A stretch of DNA of 64,000 nucleotides from Alphaproteobacteria bacterium (GTDB lineage: Bacteria; Pseudomonadota; Alphaproteobacteria; JANQMY01): contig JANQPL010000009.1 in the NCBI GenBank assembly GCA_028289425.1, positions 186,001 through 250,000 on the forward strand. Reading direction: 5' to 3'. Positions 1 through 8,540 of this stretch are shown here, piece by piece. How positions within the stretch are numbered: position 1 is the stretch's first letter; every line of letters starts with the position of its first letter. The position numbers and the translations under genes are program-made. The notes beneath the pieces were generated by a model. It was given only the letters and a program-made list of their open reading frames with translations, was not told the origin of the DNA and did no database searches.

Positions 1-233
1 AACGGGCCGATATTGCCAAGCCCCAAGACGGCCGTTCCATTGGTAACCACCGCCACAAGATTGTTGCGATTGGTATAACTTCCCGCCGCGTCGGGATCCG
101 CCGCAATGGCCCGGCACGGCGCCGCCACGCCTGGGGAATAGGCCAAAGACAGGTCCAATTGGGTTTCCAGTTCTTTGGTGGGCTGGGTCGACATTTTGCC
201 GGCCGGTGCGCGCCGGTGATAGGCCAGCGCCAT
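1..233 (-). CDS. maeB: NADP-dependent malic enzyme, N-terminal fragment
   Basis: The visible part is the first 77 residues; the rest lies left of the window. The reverse strand reads ALAYHRR, then [16 protein letters not shown], then [25 protein letters not shown], which is the conserved start of the bacterial malic enzyme domain (oxidative decarboxylation of malate to pyruvate, cytosolic). The ATG at 233 is followed directly by family sequence. Homologues usually carry 10-20 residues before ALAYH, so an in-frame TTG at 275 (adding 14 residues) is a real alternative start. Transcription probably starts near 400 from the promoter at 408-435. The family call is secure; the start is not. Confidence 0.9.
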   Translation of the reverse strand, partial: MALAYHRRAPAGKMSTQPTKELETQLDLSLAYSPGVAAPCRAIAADPDAAGSYTNRNNLVAVVTNGTAVLGLGNIGP

Positions 234-407
234 GTCGTCGAGAGAGGCGGATCTGTCCTCCGGCGCGCCTTTCAAAAACGCGGGATAAGGCGTGGGCGTG
301 CGCCGGCGCCAAGACGACAGAAATCTGAACAAAGTTGATGCCCCCAATTCCCCGAAAGGCTGTGGTTGGTTGTCACCGGGAAGGACAGCCCCCGCTGTAT
401 GGAAACT

Positions 408-435
408 ATGTTAAGGGGCGTATCGGGCATTGCAA
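408..435 (-). promoter_or_regulatory. Predicted sigma70 promoter of the malic enzyme gene
   Basis: On the minus strand, TTGCAA (430-435) and TAACAT (408-413) are separated by 16 bp and point at maeB. This would give a leader of about 125-165 nt, which contains the hairpin ACAGC-GGGG-GCTGT. The promoter lies just left of the tRNA-like repeat at 454-480, so it would survive an insertion at that repeat. Prediction from sequence only. Confidence 0.35.
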
Positions 436-453
436 GTCACGATGAAGGGCAGG

Positions 454-480
454 TGGCACCGCCGCTCAGGTTCGAACGGG
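454..480. repeat. tRNA-His 3'-end-like direct repeat, possible attL remnant
   Basis: This 27-bp stretch matches 8541-8567, the 3' end of tRNA-His with its CCA, at 23 of 27 positions and in the same orientation. Both contain TGG-ACCGCC and GGTTCGAACGGG. The T-stem of this copy is broken (at least two mismatches), so it is not a functional tRNA end. Such a copy is what site-specific integration at a tRNA 3' end leaves at the far side of an island. Part of the match is the generic T-loop sequence, so chance similarity to a tRNA or another structured RNA is not excluded. Confidence 0.45.
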
Positions 481-582
481 AACCAAGTCGAACAATCAAA
501 TCTACAACATCGACCGACCTCGTTTGAGGTCCATTCCTGGTTGATTCACGCCGGAGGCATACCCCCCAGGTATAACCCAAAG

Positions 583-612
583 TTGAACCAGGTCTTAAAA
601 TCCGACTAATAT
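583..612 (+). promoter_or_regulatory. Predicted sigma70 promoter of the TIR-NACHT operon
   Basis: TTGAAC (583-588) and TAATAT (607-612) are separated by 18 bp, about 50 bp upstream of the TTG start at 665. This is the best promoter match between 480 and 665 and would drive the three-gene cassette. No operator palindrome was seen nearby. Confidence 0.45.
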
Positions 613-664
613 GTAAGGCATTTTGTGCGTAGGGTGAGAAATCAGAACTGGGGGTCGCGGGGCC

Positions 665-3600
665 TTGAGTGTTCGAGACCGGTACGACGGCTTTATAAGC
701 ATTCGGCAGGGGGCCGAACCCGTCTGCTATGAGTTAAAGACTTTGCTGGCGCAGCGGGATCTTTCTACCGCCTGGCAGGAGAACATAAATGAGTTCAGTT
801 CGCGCTCGCACATGGATGGTGTCCAGCAGATCATTCGCAACACCCATTTTTCGATTGTATTGATTACGCCAAATCTTTTCGATCCCCCATCTAACCAAAG
901 CCAGTGCCATCAGAAAGATGAACTGATTGCTATCAGTGAACGATTGTCTCGCGTTACCCATGAATCCGACGAAGCCGGTCGACTGAAATACAGTGTCTTC
1001 CTCGCCTTGTTACAGGATGAGCAGGGCTTTCCCCGTCACAGCGACTTGGTCACCAGCATCCAAGACGATAAGAAGATCAACTGGATAAGGGACGCTACGA
1101 ATTGGTGTGCCATTCCCAATTTTGAAGACGTTTCCGATCGTGAACGAAATGAGGCGATCGAGAAGCTCGTCGGCGATGTCTATCTTTGGGCAACCCGGCA
1201 AAGCGATATCGATTTTGGTTCTCGCGGAACGCGCTCAACTACAAACGGAACGTTGTCGTCCGCCAATGACGCAGACGCCGATAGCCAGCCAGAAATGCCG
1301 AATGGAACCGGGTCGCCGTCTGACGAACCGGACGAGCTTAGCGCGTTGGGCCAGCTGCAAAAATCCGAACGCGCTTATTTGGAGCGGGGGGCGCGGCTTT
1401 GGCATCGGGGACGCATCGACCGTGTCGAAGACGTTGCATTGGATGAAAGCCCTCTCGGTGCTGATGAATCTCCGTTTTCGTTCGACCCACAACGATTTAT
1501 CGAGCTGTTTGCACAGTCCGACCATTCGGCTGCCCCGACTCTCGCGACAAATGCAATGCCGGTTTCTGAGTTTTTCCTCCACGCGTGGGACCGACCGCTT
1601 ATCCTCCAGGGTGACGCCGGTGTCGGCAAGTCGACGACCGCCGCGGCGGTTGCTCTTGCGATGGCATCCACATGGGATGACGCATTCGCCGGATTTAGCG
1701 GCCGGCTTGCAAACGGCGCTTGGCTCAAAAATGCGGTCCCTCGGATTAATAGAGGTTCGCAGTGGTTTCCAGTCCTCACCCGTTGCAGTTGGGCGTCCAA
1801 ATTCTTTGTCGACGGCAGTCCCGATGTGGATCGTCTGCTTGATATTGTTACGATGGTCATCTTGGGAACGGACGAGATTCCCTCGCCGGATGCGCGTGAG
1901 GATTTGCGTGAACGCATGTCCAACCAACCGTACGCGCTTTTGTTCGATGGGTTGGACGAAGTTGAAGATTCTCGGCAAGGCATGGCGCTTGTCAATTCGG
2001 CGGTTGACCTATGGAATGAGATCAATCGGGGCGATCAAAAACTACGGGTGATGATTCTTACGCGAGAATTCAAACGAAACATCGCCGATGTCGACAAGGC
2101 CTCACTCAAACAACTTAGTTGGAACCAAATCTCAAACTTCCTGTCGTCCTACGCATTGTCGGCGGGCGAACAACAAAACGAAGCCATACAAGGACATATT
2201 TTTCGCGATGCGGAAGAGTTGTGGCGCGACGGGGGTGTCAACGCGGATCCGCTTAAAACGCCCTTGCTGTTAAACGCGTTCTGCTGGATGGAGATCAATA
2301 GAGGAAGTTTCAAAGGTAATCGCACCGAGTTCTGCCGCAACGTCATAGACTTTTTGGCAGCCAACCGAAAAATTGTCGCGCGGTCAGGCGAAGTTTTGAC
2401 CAGCGAGAAAGTACGCAAACTTCTTCAAAGATTGGCGTATGACGCAACCAGTTCGGATCTCGGTCGCGGCATTCTGACGGCGGACGATGCCGAGCAAGTG
2501 GTTGAAAGCTGGGGGCGGTCGGTGATCGACCACCATCTGTCGGGCGAGCAATGCCGGGCGATCCTGCAGCAAGTCAGCCATCAGACGGGCCTCTTCTATC
2601 GAATGAGGTCTAGTGACGGATCATCATATTACTCATTCGAGAAACGAGAATTGTTCCGTGAATACCTTGCGGGCGAGCGAATGGCGGAAGGCGGGCTCAC
2701 CCACCAAACAATTCGCCAACTTAGGGCGACGCCGGAAAAACTACAGCAATGGGAGCCTGCGATCGGCTTTGCCGCGGCGATGCGGTCGACGGACACCGAC
2801 GTCCACACGGCAATGAAATTGCCCAATTCCCTTCTGGATTCCGCACAAGCAAGCGATGCGTCGTCGGAAGCCTATTTGTGGTCGTCTGCCGCGCTGACCA
2901 CCCTTGTGGAAAGCGCGCGACGACTCGAGCTCCCCGACTTTAGTTCGTACATTGATAAAATACTGTTAGTGTACGGAAAGAACAAATCTCAATGGACCCC
3001 ATTGGAACGCAGTCGGTTTGCCGAACGGATGTTTTTATTGGCGCGCAAAACGAACGCGAAGATATCCACCAAAATCGCCAATCACCTGTTGGACAGATTC
3101 CTGGTCGGCTCGTCACAATGGCTGCCGCTGAAACAGAAGCCGAGCCTGTCGATTGCACGTACGCCGGTTTTGGTTTTTGAGTACCGGCAATTTCTGGAGG
3201 ACAACCCGTCCAGCAAGCAGTACTGGACCCATGCGCGTCTGCCGGAAGAGAAACACCTCATTACAGAAACACAAAGCCCCTCTGACAGCAGCCTGCCGGA
3301 GCCGGACGGCAGCGCGCGAGAGCATTGGACAAGCTCTGATCAATGGAACCGGCAGATGGATCACCCGGGCAATCCCATCGTTTTTGTTACCTGGTTTGAA
3401 GCGGTGGCCTACTGTGCTTGGAAAACCCACTCCATGAGAGAAAGCGGCGAACTTGATCCGGATGAAGTCGTGCGATTGCCGACGGCAGACGAATGGATGT
3501 CGGTTGTCGGCTTTGCATCAGACGGAGACCGATATCCGTGGGGCAACACGAGCCTGCGGGTGGGCACACCGTCTCAAGCCGTTGTGAATTCGTATCATTC

Positions 3601-3871
3601 CGGGATTAATGGATCGTCTGTACCCGGCGTGTTTGATCCCTACGGCTTGGACGGTTTGTATGACTTCGGTTCAAATGTACGCTGCTGGCTGGCAAACGAC
3701 ACCGCCCTGTCGGATCGGATTGACGAGGACGAGGATGTGCCCACGGCCGGCGGTTCGTGGGCAGACTTCGAAGTTTCTTTGTTTCGCTCGAATACGGAGC
3801 CGCGGCTGGAAGACCCGTTAGCGCGTCGCGTCTTTCTTGGCTTTAGGGTGGTGAGAGAGCGTCTGTCGTGA
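665..3871 (+). CDS. TIR-NACHT-FGE multidomain protein (NLR-like conflict/defence protein)
   Basis: 1068 residues, TTG start. Residues 1-175 resemble a TIR domain: a first strand DRYDGFISI, and an S-x-C-x4-E-L stretch (S79, C81, E86) matching the TIR NADase active site with E86 as candidate catalytic Glu. An acidic linker follows. Residues 310-560 form a NACHT-type STAND NTPase with Walker A GDAGVGKST (316-324), Walker B LLFDGLDEVED (425-435) and an ILTRE sensor strand near 464. After a helical middle part, residues about 827-1068 form an FGE-sulfatase/C-type-lectin-like domain (FVTWFEAVAYCAW, RLPTADEW, YPWGN, GGSW, GFRVV). The end of that domain lacks the paired cysteines of active formylglycine-generating enzymes, so it is probably a ligand-binding module. 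It is the first gene of a cassette whose partners start 45 bp after this stop. Inferred role: NTPase-gated immune effector, with TIR as the toxic domain and FGE as sensor. Domain calls are from motifs only; the TIR is divergent. Confidence 0.8.
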   Translation: MSVRDRYDGFISIRQGAEPVCYELKTLLAQRDLSTAWQENINEFSSRSHMDGVQQIIRNTHFSIVLITPNLFDPPSNQSQCHQKDELIAISERLSRVTHESDEAGRLKYSVFLALLQDEQGFPRHSDLVTSIQDDKKINWIRDATNWCAIPNFEDVSDRERNEAIEKLVGDVYLWATRQSDIDFGSRGTRSTTNGTLSSANDADADSQPEMPNGTGSPSDEPDELSALGQLQKSERAYLERGARLWHRGRIDRVEDVALDESPLGADESPFSFDPQRFIELFAQSDHSAAPTLATNAMPVSEFFLHAWDRPLILQGDAGVGKSTTAAAVALAMASTWDDAFAGFSGRLANGAWLKNAVPRINRGSQWFPVLTRCSWASKFFVDGSPDVDRLLDIVTMVILGTDEIPSPDAREDLRERMSNQPYALLFDGLDEVEDSRQGMALVNSAVDLWNEINRGDQKLRVMILTREFKRNIADVDKASLKQLSWNQISNFLSSYALSAGEQQNEAIQGHIFRDAEELWRDGGVNADPLKTPLLLNAFCWMEINRGSFKGNRTEFCRNVIDFLAANRKIVARSGEVLTSEKVRKLLQRLAYDATSSDLGRGILTADDAEQVVESWGRSVIDHHLSGEQCRAILQQVSHQTGLFYRMRSSDGSSYYSFEKRELFREYLAGERMAEGGLTHQTIRQLRATPEKLQQWEPAIGFAAAMRSTDTDVHTAMKLPNSLLDSAQASDASSEAYLWSSAALTTLVESARRLELPDFSSYIDKILLVYGKNKSQWTPLERSRFAERMFLLARKTNAKISTKIANHLLDRFLVGSSQWLPLKQKPSLSIARTPVLVFEYRQFLEDNPSSKQYWTHARLPEEKHLITETQSPSDSSLPEPDGSAREHWTSSDQWNRQMDHPGNPIVFVTWFEAVAYCAWKTHSMRESGELDPDEVVRLPTADEWMSVVGFASDGDRYPWGNTSLRVGTPSQAVVNSYHSGINGSSVPGVFDPYGLDGLYDFGSNVRCWLANDTALSDRIDEDEDVPTAGGSWADFEVSLFRSNTEPRLEDPLARRVFLGFRVVRERLS

Positions 3872-3916
3872 CGTCAAGCAACATAATCATCAATATGCAA
3901 AAAGTGGATTTGATCT

Positions 3917-5161
3917 ATGGCAACGGCCAACAACGGGGTTCAGTCGCGAACGCTCCAAGCGGTTTTAGAGCATGCAAAAGAACGTGTCAGTGTGCATTGG
4001 CGGGTTCTTGAAGACGAATTGGATGACGAAACGGACTGGGATCCGTATTTCGTCTCAGAACGTCAGCTAAATCGTCTTTCCAAAGAACTGCGGGAGCAAT
4101 TGTCGCTGTTGCAAGCCGTGGATTGGACCGGTTTTGAACATTGGACCGTGAAGAGAAAAAAAGAGGCCTTTGGGGAAATCCTCGAAGAAATGGCGAACAC
4201 GGGCACCGAGTTATACGGTGCTCTGATGACCGGCTTGCAGGGTGATCGGCAGTCCGAAGAGGATTCGAAGGTGTTTCGAGATTGGTTTGAGGAAACCGTC
4301 CTGCCGGCAGACGAAGGCAGCTGGCGTATTCAGATCATCCATACCAACTACTCAAAAGAAATCGTTCCATGGGGCCTGGTGTTCACGCCACGCTTGCCGG
4401 ATGACGACGATCGATCACCGACGTTTGAGAACTACAAGAACTTTTGGTGTTCGTGTTTCCGCCTTGCCTGCCGAGGCACGTTCTTGGAAGAAGCCGATGA
4501 GATCGAAGACAGGCGTGACGGCGACCTGACCAAAGTTGCCGTCGTCATCGAACGCGACGTGGATCAGTTCGATTCTTTCGAAAGGACACGCGCACGCAAG
4601 CCCGACCGCGATCGAGATCTCCGACGTGACTACATTGCCCATGACAAAAGAGAATTTCGCAGGTTGGCCTTCAATCAAAAGAAGAATGATGTCTTTTGGT
4701 ATATTTCGCTCAAATCGGACGGCGGGGCTTATTCGCTCGGGGGGCAGACTCTCGGCCATCAAGAAATCAGCAGTTCCTACGAACAGGTAAACGAAGATCG
4801 TATCATCATTATGCTGATTGATGGGGATGCCGTTATCCGCAATGACCGAGGGTCTCAATGGGTGGAATCGGCGCTAGAGATCGGACGGGCCGGGTTGATC
4901 GCCGTTGAAACCGACATTCAGAACCCGCAATTGCGATACTTCGGCTGGTTACTTTTGAAGTCTCTCATCAAGTCGCTATCGAAGAACCCGCTCATTGATG
5001 CGATGCAGGAAGCGCGCCGGGAGTTCTGGCCTCACAGTCTGCTCTATGGTGTTTATTGCAACCCACTGCATTTTTACCTTCACGACCGGCCTGACGACAT
5101 CATCGACTTCATTGACCGTTTTTTGGAGATCCCGTCCGTGCCTGCCGATGAATCCGACTAA
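3917..5161 (+). CDS. CHAT-like protein with degenerate catalytic site
   Basis: 414 residues. The first 130 residues are helical and charged with no recognised domain. From about residue 138 the layout matches the CHAT (caspase HetF-associated) fold: IIHTN then VPWGL (150-154, the family's PWEL signature), a strand at 258-264, a second strand at 295-301, WVESALEIGRAGLIAV (315-330), and the typical tail with an ALxxAR-like helix and a LLYGVYCNPL strand (376-385). The position that should carry the catalytic His-Gly reads FWYISLKSDGG, and the one that should carry NAC reads IMLIDGD, so the His-Cys dyad appears to be missing. It is probably a non-proteolytic scaffold or a binding partner of the two NTPases encoded on either side. 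The fold call is tentative; function is unknown. Confidence 0.55.
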   Translation: MATANNGVQSRTLQAVLEHAKERVSVHWRVLEDELDDETDWDPYFVSERQLNRLSKELREQLSLLQAVDWTGFEHWTVKRKKEAFGEILEEMANTGTELYGALMTGLQGDRQSEEDSKVFRDWFEETVLPADEGSWRIQIIHTNYSKEIVPWGLVFTPRLPDDDDRSPTFENYKNFWCSCFRLACRGTFLEEADEIEDRRDGDLTKVAVVIERDVDQFDSFERTRARKPDRDRDLRRDYIAHDKREFRRLAFNQKKNDVFWYISLKSDGGAYSLGGQTLGHQEISSSYEQVNEDRIIIMLIDGDAVIRNDRGSQWVESALEIGRAGLIAVETDIQNPQLRYFGWLLLKSLIKSLSKNPLIDAMQEARREFWPHSLLYGVYCNPLHFYLHDRPDDIIDFIDRFLEIPSVPADESD

Positions 5162-5210
5162 CACGAATTATTGGACCTAACCTAACAAATCGACCGGAAG
5201 TCTAATCACG

Positions 5211-8200
5211 ATGGCTGAGACCTCGTTACCCAAGAAGACCTCGCCGAAAAAGCGGCCAGCGTCGAAACGACCGAAACCGAAATCCAAAACCAAAGAAAGC
5301 CAAAGCAAGCCGACGCCCAGCGAGCCGGCACCGCATGCGGATCGAACTCCCGGTTATGAATCTTCTCCCTATCCGGGTCTGCAGTACTACCAAGAAGAAC
5401 AGGGCGATATTTTCGCCGGACGTGACATCGAGATTGCGAAATGTGCGCGCCTGCTTGTGAAATCGAGAGTTCTGGTTCTGCACGGCACGTCCGGGTGCGG
5501 AAAGTCGAGTTTTCTGCGGGCCGGTGTCAAACCGTACCTAGCCCGCGCCCGGCTTCCAATTTCGTTTGAGGAAAATCCGGATGGATTTCAGGTTATCCGC
5601 TCGACCGACAAACCCCTTCGGCAGTTCGCAACCCGCCTGTTGGAAGTCGTGGATGATTTGGCGGCGGGCAAGTCTTCCTATGGCCGGCTCAGGCGATCCG
5701 TCGACGCACACGAACTACAAGAAAAGTTCACCTCGGAAGAGCGACGGGAGCTCATCGGTACCGATTCTGATGCGGCATTCGAGGCCTTGGTAGATGTCGC
5801 CGGTGCCATGAGAACGGCGCCGGTTTTCGTGATTGATCAGGCCGAAGAAGTGTTCACATTGAGGGAACGTTTGGAGCACGACGACACATCGAACGCCGAG
5901 GAAAAGGACGCCGAACAAGAAATCGAAACCGCTGCATTCTTTAGGTTCCTAAACGAGGTCGCCCAAAGGGGGGCAAAGAGCCGAATTATTATCTCTCTGC
6001 GGACGGAGTATAAGGGGCGATTTGACGATCAGGTGTCGGCACATGGCCATCCCGGCGATGGCCTGCGCGGCTTTTACTTGAGTGAGTTGACCCATGAGGG
6101 ACTTAAGCACGCGATAACGCGCCCCACGCTGGAAGGTGCCGAGTGGGAAAAGGTGAAGAAGCGCAAACATGTTAAAGACAAGTCTTCCCCCTTCGAGCGC
6201 TTCCGATTTCGCATCGACGATGATGTGGTCGAACGCCTTGCTTCGGATCTCCTCAGCGAGCGGGTGCCCGCGGGCGGCATACTGCCTGCCCTGCAGATTG
6301 CCTGCCTGCAGCTATGGCGCCAATCGGAAGACGCCCGGTCCACCAAAGAGGAAAGCACCGGCAGGGCGCTGCGCATACGCATGCTGAACTATCGCCGGTT
6401 AGGAAAGATAGAAACGCAAGTCGAAGAGTATTTGGCCCAATCGCTTGAAGAGGTTGTTCTGCAGTCTTCTCGGTGGTCGCTTCGAATATCCGAAGTGGTC
6501 GAGAAATGGCACCAGGCATTTCGAAAAATTTTGGTCAGCGTTGAAGCCGACGGACGGGCAGTGACTCGGCGCCCACCGGAATCCGAATTGGTGAGCGAAC
6601 TTGTGGACTTTTTTGGTGCGAACAAGTCACTCGAAGCCGATATCCGGAAGATCATCGGCGAACTCAGCTCGAGCCGCTTCGGCATCCTTCGCAGAGAGCA
6701 AGACCGCATCACGTTGGGGCACGATAGCCTGGCGCTGGCCCTAAACAAATGGTGGATGGTCTTCAATCGCGAAGAGAACGCCATGATGCGTATGAGCATG
6801 GGATCCTACAAATCGCCGGATGAGATCGAAGCAACCGATCTATTTTTGAAAGGCGAGGAACCGCACGCATCAACGATTTACATGCCGGCAGAGCTGGGCT
6901 GGGACAGTCAGCTGCCTCATTTCGCGAGTATTCGCGGATTTGATAAGCGGCTCGGCATTACATTGCAGATCGGTGAAACAGACGATGCGTCAAACCTGAG
7001 CACCGTCTCGGGAGAGAACCGGCCAAAAGACTGGAACCAGTTGCGACGGCGCCTCTGGTCGCGGGAAAACGACCGCCGCGAGCAGGTCGACGCAACAAAA
7101 GACAAAGGCAAATCGCTTACAAATACCTACTTCTTGGCGCCGACCGAATGGGCGAGTTTCCCAGGCCGAGAAAGCAGCGGCGTGTCCAACAATGAACGCA
7201 CGCGCCATGCGCTCCGTTGGACCGATGTGCTCGTGACCGATCTGTTCGTTGGCAATGGACTTATTGGGTTGGAGCAAAAATGGTCGGAAGAAATGGTCAA
7301 AGTTCATGCGCTTCCGGCGAGCGACCAACCCGAACGCCTGCGCGAGGTCATTTCAGGGGCGCTCACCGAAATCTGTGAGAGGCGCGGCGAAGTAAAGTGC
7401 TTCAAGGACAGCGCGCGCAAATTCTTGCTTTTCGCGGCGGACATTTGCGAAGTCGCCCCAAAGGTCAAAAGGTACCTGTCGAGCGAAAAAAATGTATCGA
7501 TTGACGAAGGCACCTATTCCCAGCGGCGAAATCCGATGCTGACGTGGCTGTTGGAAAATGAGAACGCGGAAGAAGACGCCGCCTCCGTTCGTCCTCGCTA
7601 TATTGTATCGTCGTCATTGCCCCGAGCTTTGGCGGTGCAGTCAGGATATACGGTTTATTTTGGTGCGAACGATCTTGCGTCCCTTGCGCGGGATGAAATG
7701 TCGGGCCGGCAAGCCAATCAAAAAAAGCGTGTGACAGCCATTGATGATGTGGCAGATCGCATGCAGTCGGTTGTTCAGCACACGTTGTGGCAGGTAAGCG
7801 TGCCGTCCGCAAAGTGGAACAGCGGGTTGAACCGAGCTTTCATTTTGCGGCTCGCCGGTCTTGGATACTTTACGGCCGAATATGTGCGTTCAAACTCTGA
7901 TGAGTTTGTGCTGCACCTTCATGAATTCATGAACCGTGTCTTTGGGGAAGCCGGCGGTGGGCGCGATAGCGTCAAAGGTGTTCGGTTGAACCGGCAGATC
8001 ATTCGAGACACCTTCCAGAGCTGCTTCAACTTCCTGAAGTTCGAGGAATATGGCCATGAGATTTATGATCTCGACTCGCCGTTCGCCTATCGGACCGATC
8101 ATGCGTCGCTAGATACGCAAAGCATTGCCGACGAGATTTATATCGAACTTACGGATCTTCGGCGGAAAACATTGGCGCATTTTCATCGTGTGGCAGACAG

Positions 8201-8399
8201 CATTCGCTGGCTAAAGGATCGGGACGATTACGATCCATTGGAAAAAGCCGTACGGGATTTCTTCAAGCTTAAGCAGCTCGCCTGGAACAATTACAGGATT
8301 TTCAACTATTACGATTCCGAACGGTACATGGCACGCGCTGCCGCGGCTGCTCAAATTCTTATGGAGAAAAAAACCCACAATTCGGACGATACCGCCTAA
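5211..8399 (+). CDS. nSTAND-family NTPase with unassigned C-terminal region
   Basis: 1062 residues. Residues 1-45 are a disordered Lys/Pro/Ser-rich tail. Then PYPGLQYY and IFAGRD introduce an nSTAND1-type NTPase: Walker A GTSGCGKSS (92-100), Walker B VFVIDQAEEVF (about 203-213) and IIISLRTEYKGRFD (about 263-276), all in the usual order. Helical bundles follow to about residue 520, ending in LGHDSLALALNKWW, typical of the family's winged-helix end. The last 540 residues match nothing I recognise and have no evident TPR, WD40 or LRR repeats. It lies 49 bp after the CHAT-like gene, same strand, with a GGAAG ribosome site. STAND ATPases act as ligand-gated oligomerising switches, so this is probably a sensor or amplifier working with the TIR-NACHT protein. 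NTPase call firm; role inferred. Confidence 0.8.
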   Translation: MAETSLPKKTSPKKRPASKRPKPKSKTKESQSKPTPSEPAPHADRTPGYESSPYPGLQYYQEEQGDIFAGRDIEIAKCARLLVKSRVLVLHGTSGCGKSSFLRAGVKPYLARARLPISFEENPDGFQVIRSTDKPLRQFATRLLEVVDDLAAGKSSYGRLRRSVDAHELQEKFTSEERRELIGTDSDAAFEALVDVAGAMRTAPVFVIDQAEEVFTLRERLEHDDTSNAEEKDAEQEIETAAFFRFLNEVAQRGAKSRIIISLRTEYKGRFDDQVSAHGHPGDGLRGFYLSELTHEGLKHAITRPTLEGAEWEKVKKRKHVKDKSSPFERFRFRIDDDVVERLASDLLSERVPAGGILPALQIACLQLWRQSEDARSTKEESTGRALRIRMLNYRRLGKIETQVEEYLAQSLEEVVLQSSRWSLRISEVVEKWHQAFRKILVSVEADGRAVTRRPPESELVSELVDFFGANKSLEADIRKIIGELSSSRFGILRREQDRITLGHDSLALALNKWWMVFNREENAMMRMSMGSYKSPDEIEATDLFLKGEEPHASTIYMPAELGWDSQLPHFASIRGFDKRLGITLQIGETDDASNLSTVSGENRPKDWNQLRRRLWSRENDRREQVDATKDKGKSLTNTYFLAPTEWASFPGRESSGVSNNERTRHALRWTDVLVTDLFVGNGLIGLEQKWSEEMVKVHALPASDQPERLREVISGALTEICERRGEVKCFKDSARKFLLFAADICEVAPKVKRYLSSEKNVSIDEGTYSQRRNPMLTWLLENENAEEDAASVRPRYIVSSSLPRALAVQSGYTVYFGANDLASLARDEMSGRQANQKKRVTAIDDVADRMQSVVQHTLWQVSVPSAKWNSGLNRAFILRLAGLGYFTAEYVRSNSDEFVLHLHEFMNRVFGEAGGGRDSVKGVRLNRQIIRDTFQSCFNFLKFEEYGHEIYDLDSPFAYRTDHASLDTQSIADEIYIELTDLRRKTLAHFHRVADSIRWLKDRDDYDPLEKAVRDFFKLKQLAWNNYRIFNYYDSERYMARAAAAAQILMEKKTHNSDDTA

Positions 8400-8432
8400 G
8401 GCGCTTCGGTGGCCGGGAACTGCAGGCCGGGC

Positions 8433-8462
8433 TTTGCAGTCCTCAAAACCGTGTACTGCAAA
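8433..8462. repeat. Inverted repeat between the accessory cassette and tRNA-His
   Basis: TTTGCAGT and ACTGCAAA form a perfect 8-bp inverted repeat with a 14-nt loop. It starts 34 bp after the nSTAND stop and lies 79 bp beyond the 3' end of the opposing tRNA gene. No T-run follows on either strand, so it is at best a weak or Rho-assisted terminator; it could also be part of the junction of an inserted element. Confidence 0.35.
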
Positions 8463-8540
8463 CCGATTGGCGTACTCTTCCGAGCGCGGATTGGTCTCAA
8501 ACCAAAATAGAGAAGGTCTCTGAAATCGGTTGGTGTTGGA

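Noticed and set aside
369-415. Sequence recalling part of a cobalamin riboswitch (GGGAAGG, AGCCCCCGCTGT)
   Set aside because: Only two short pieces match; the conserved core and a B12-related gene downstream are missing. On this strand the next gene is the TIR-NACHT gene, and the opposite strand is the malic-enzyme leader.
617-629. 13-bp exact match GGCATTTTGTGCG to 9889-9901, before two genes with weak starts
   Set aside because: Exact 13-mers are expected many times by chance in 64 kb, and the surrounding bases do not extend the match convincingly.
3145-3868. FGE domain as the variable target of a diversity-generating retroelement
   Set aside because: No reverse transcriptase gene and no repeated template copy of the C-terminal coding region could be found in the window.
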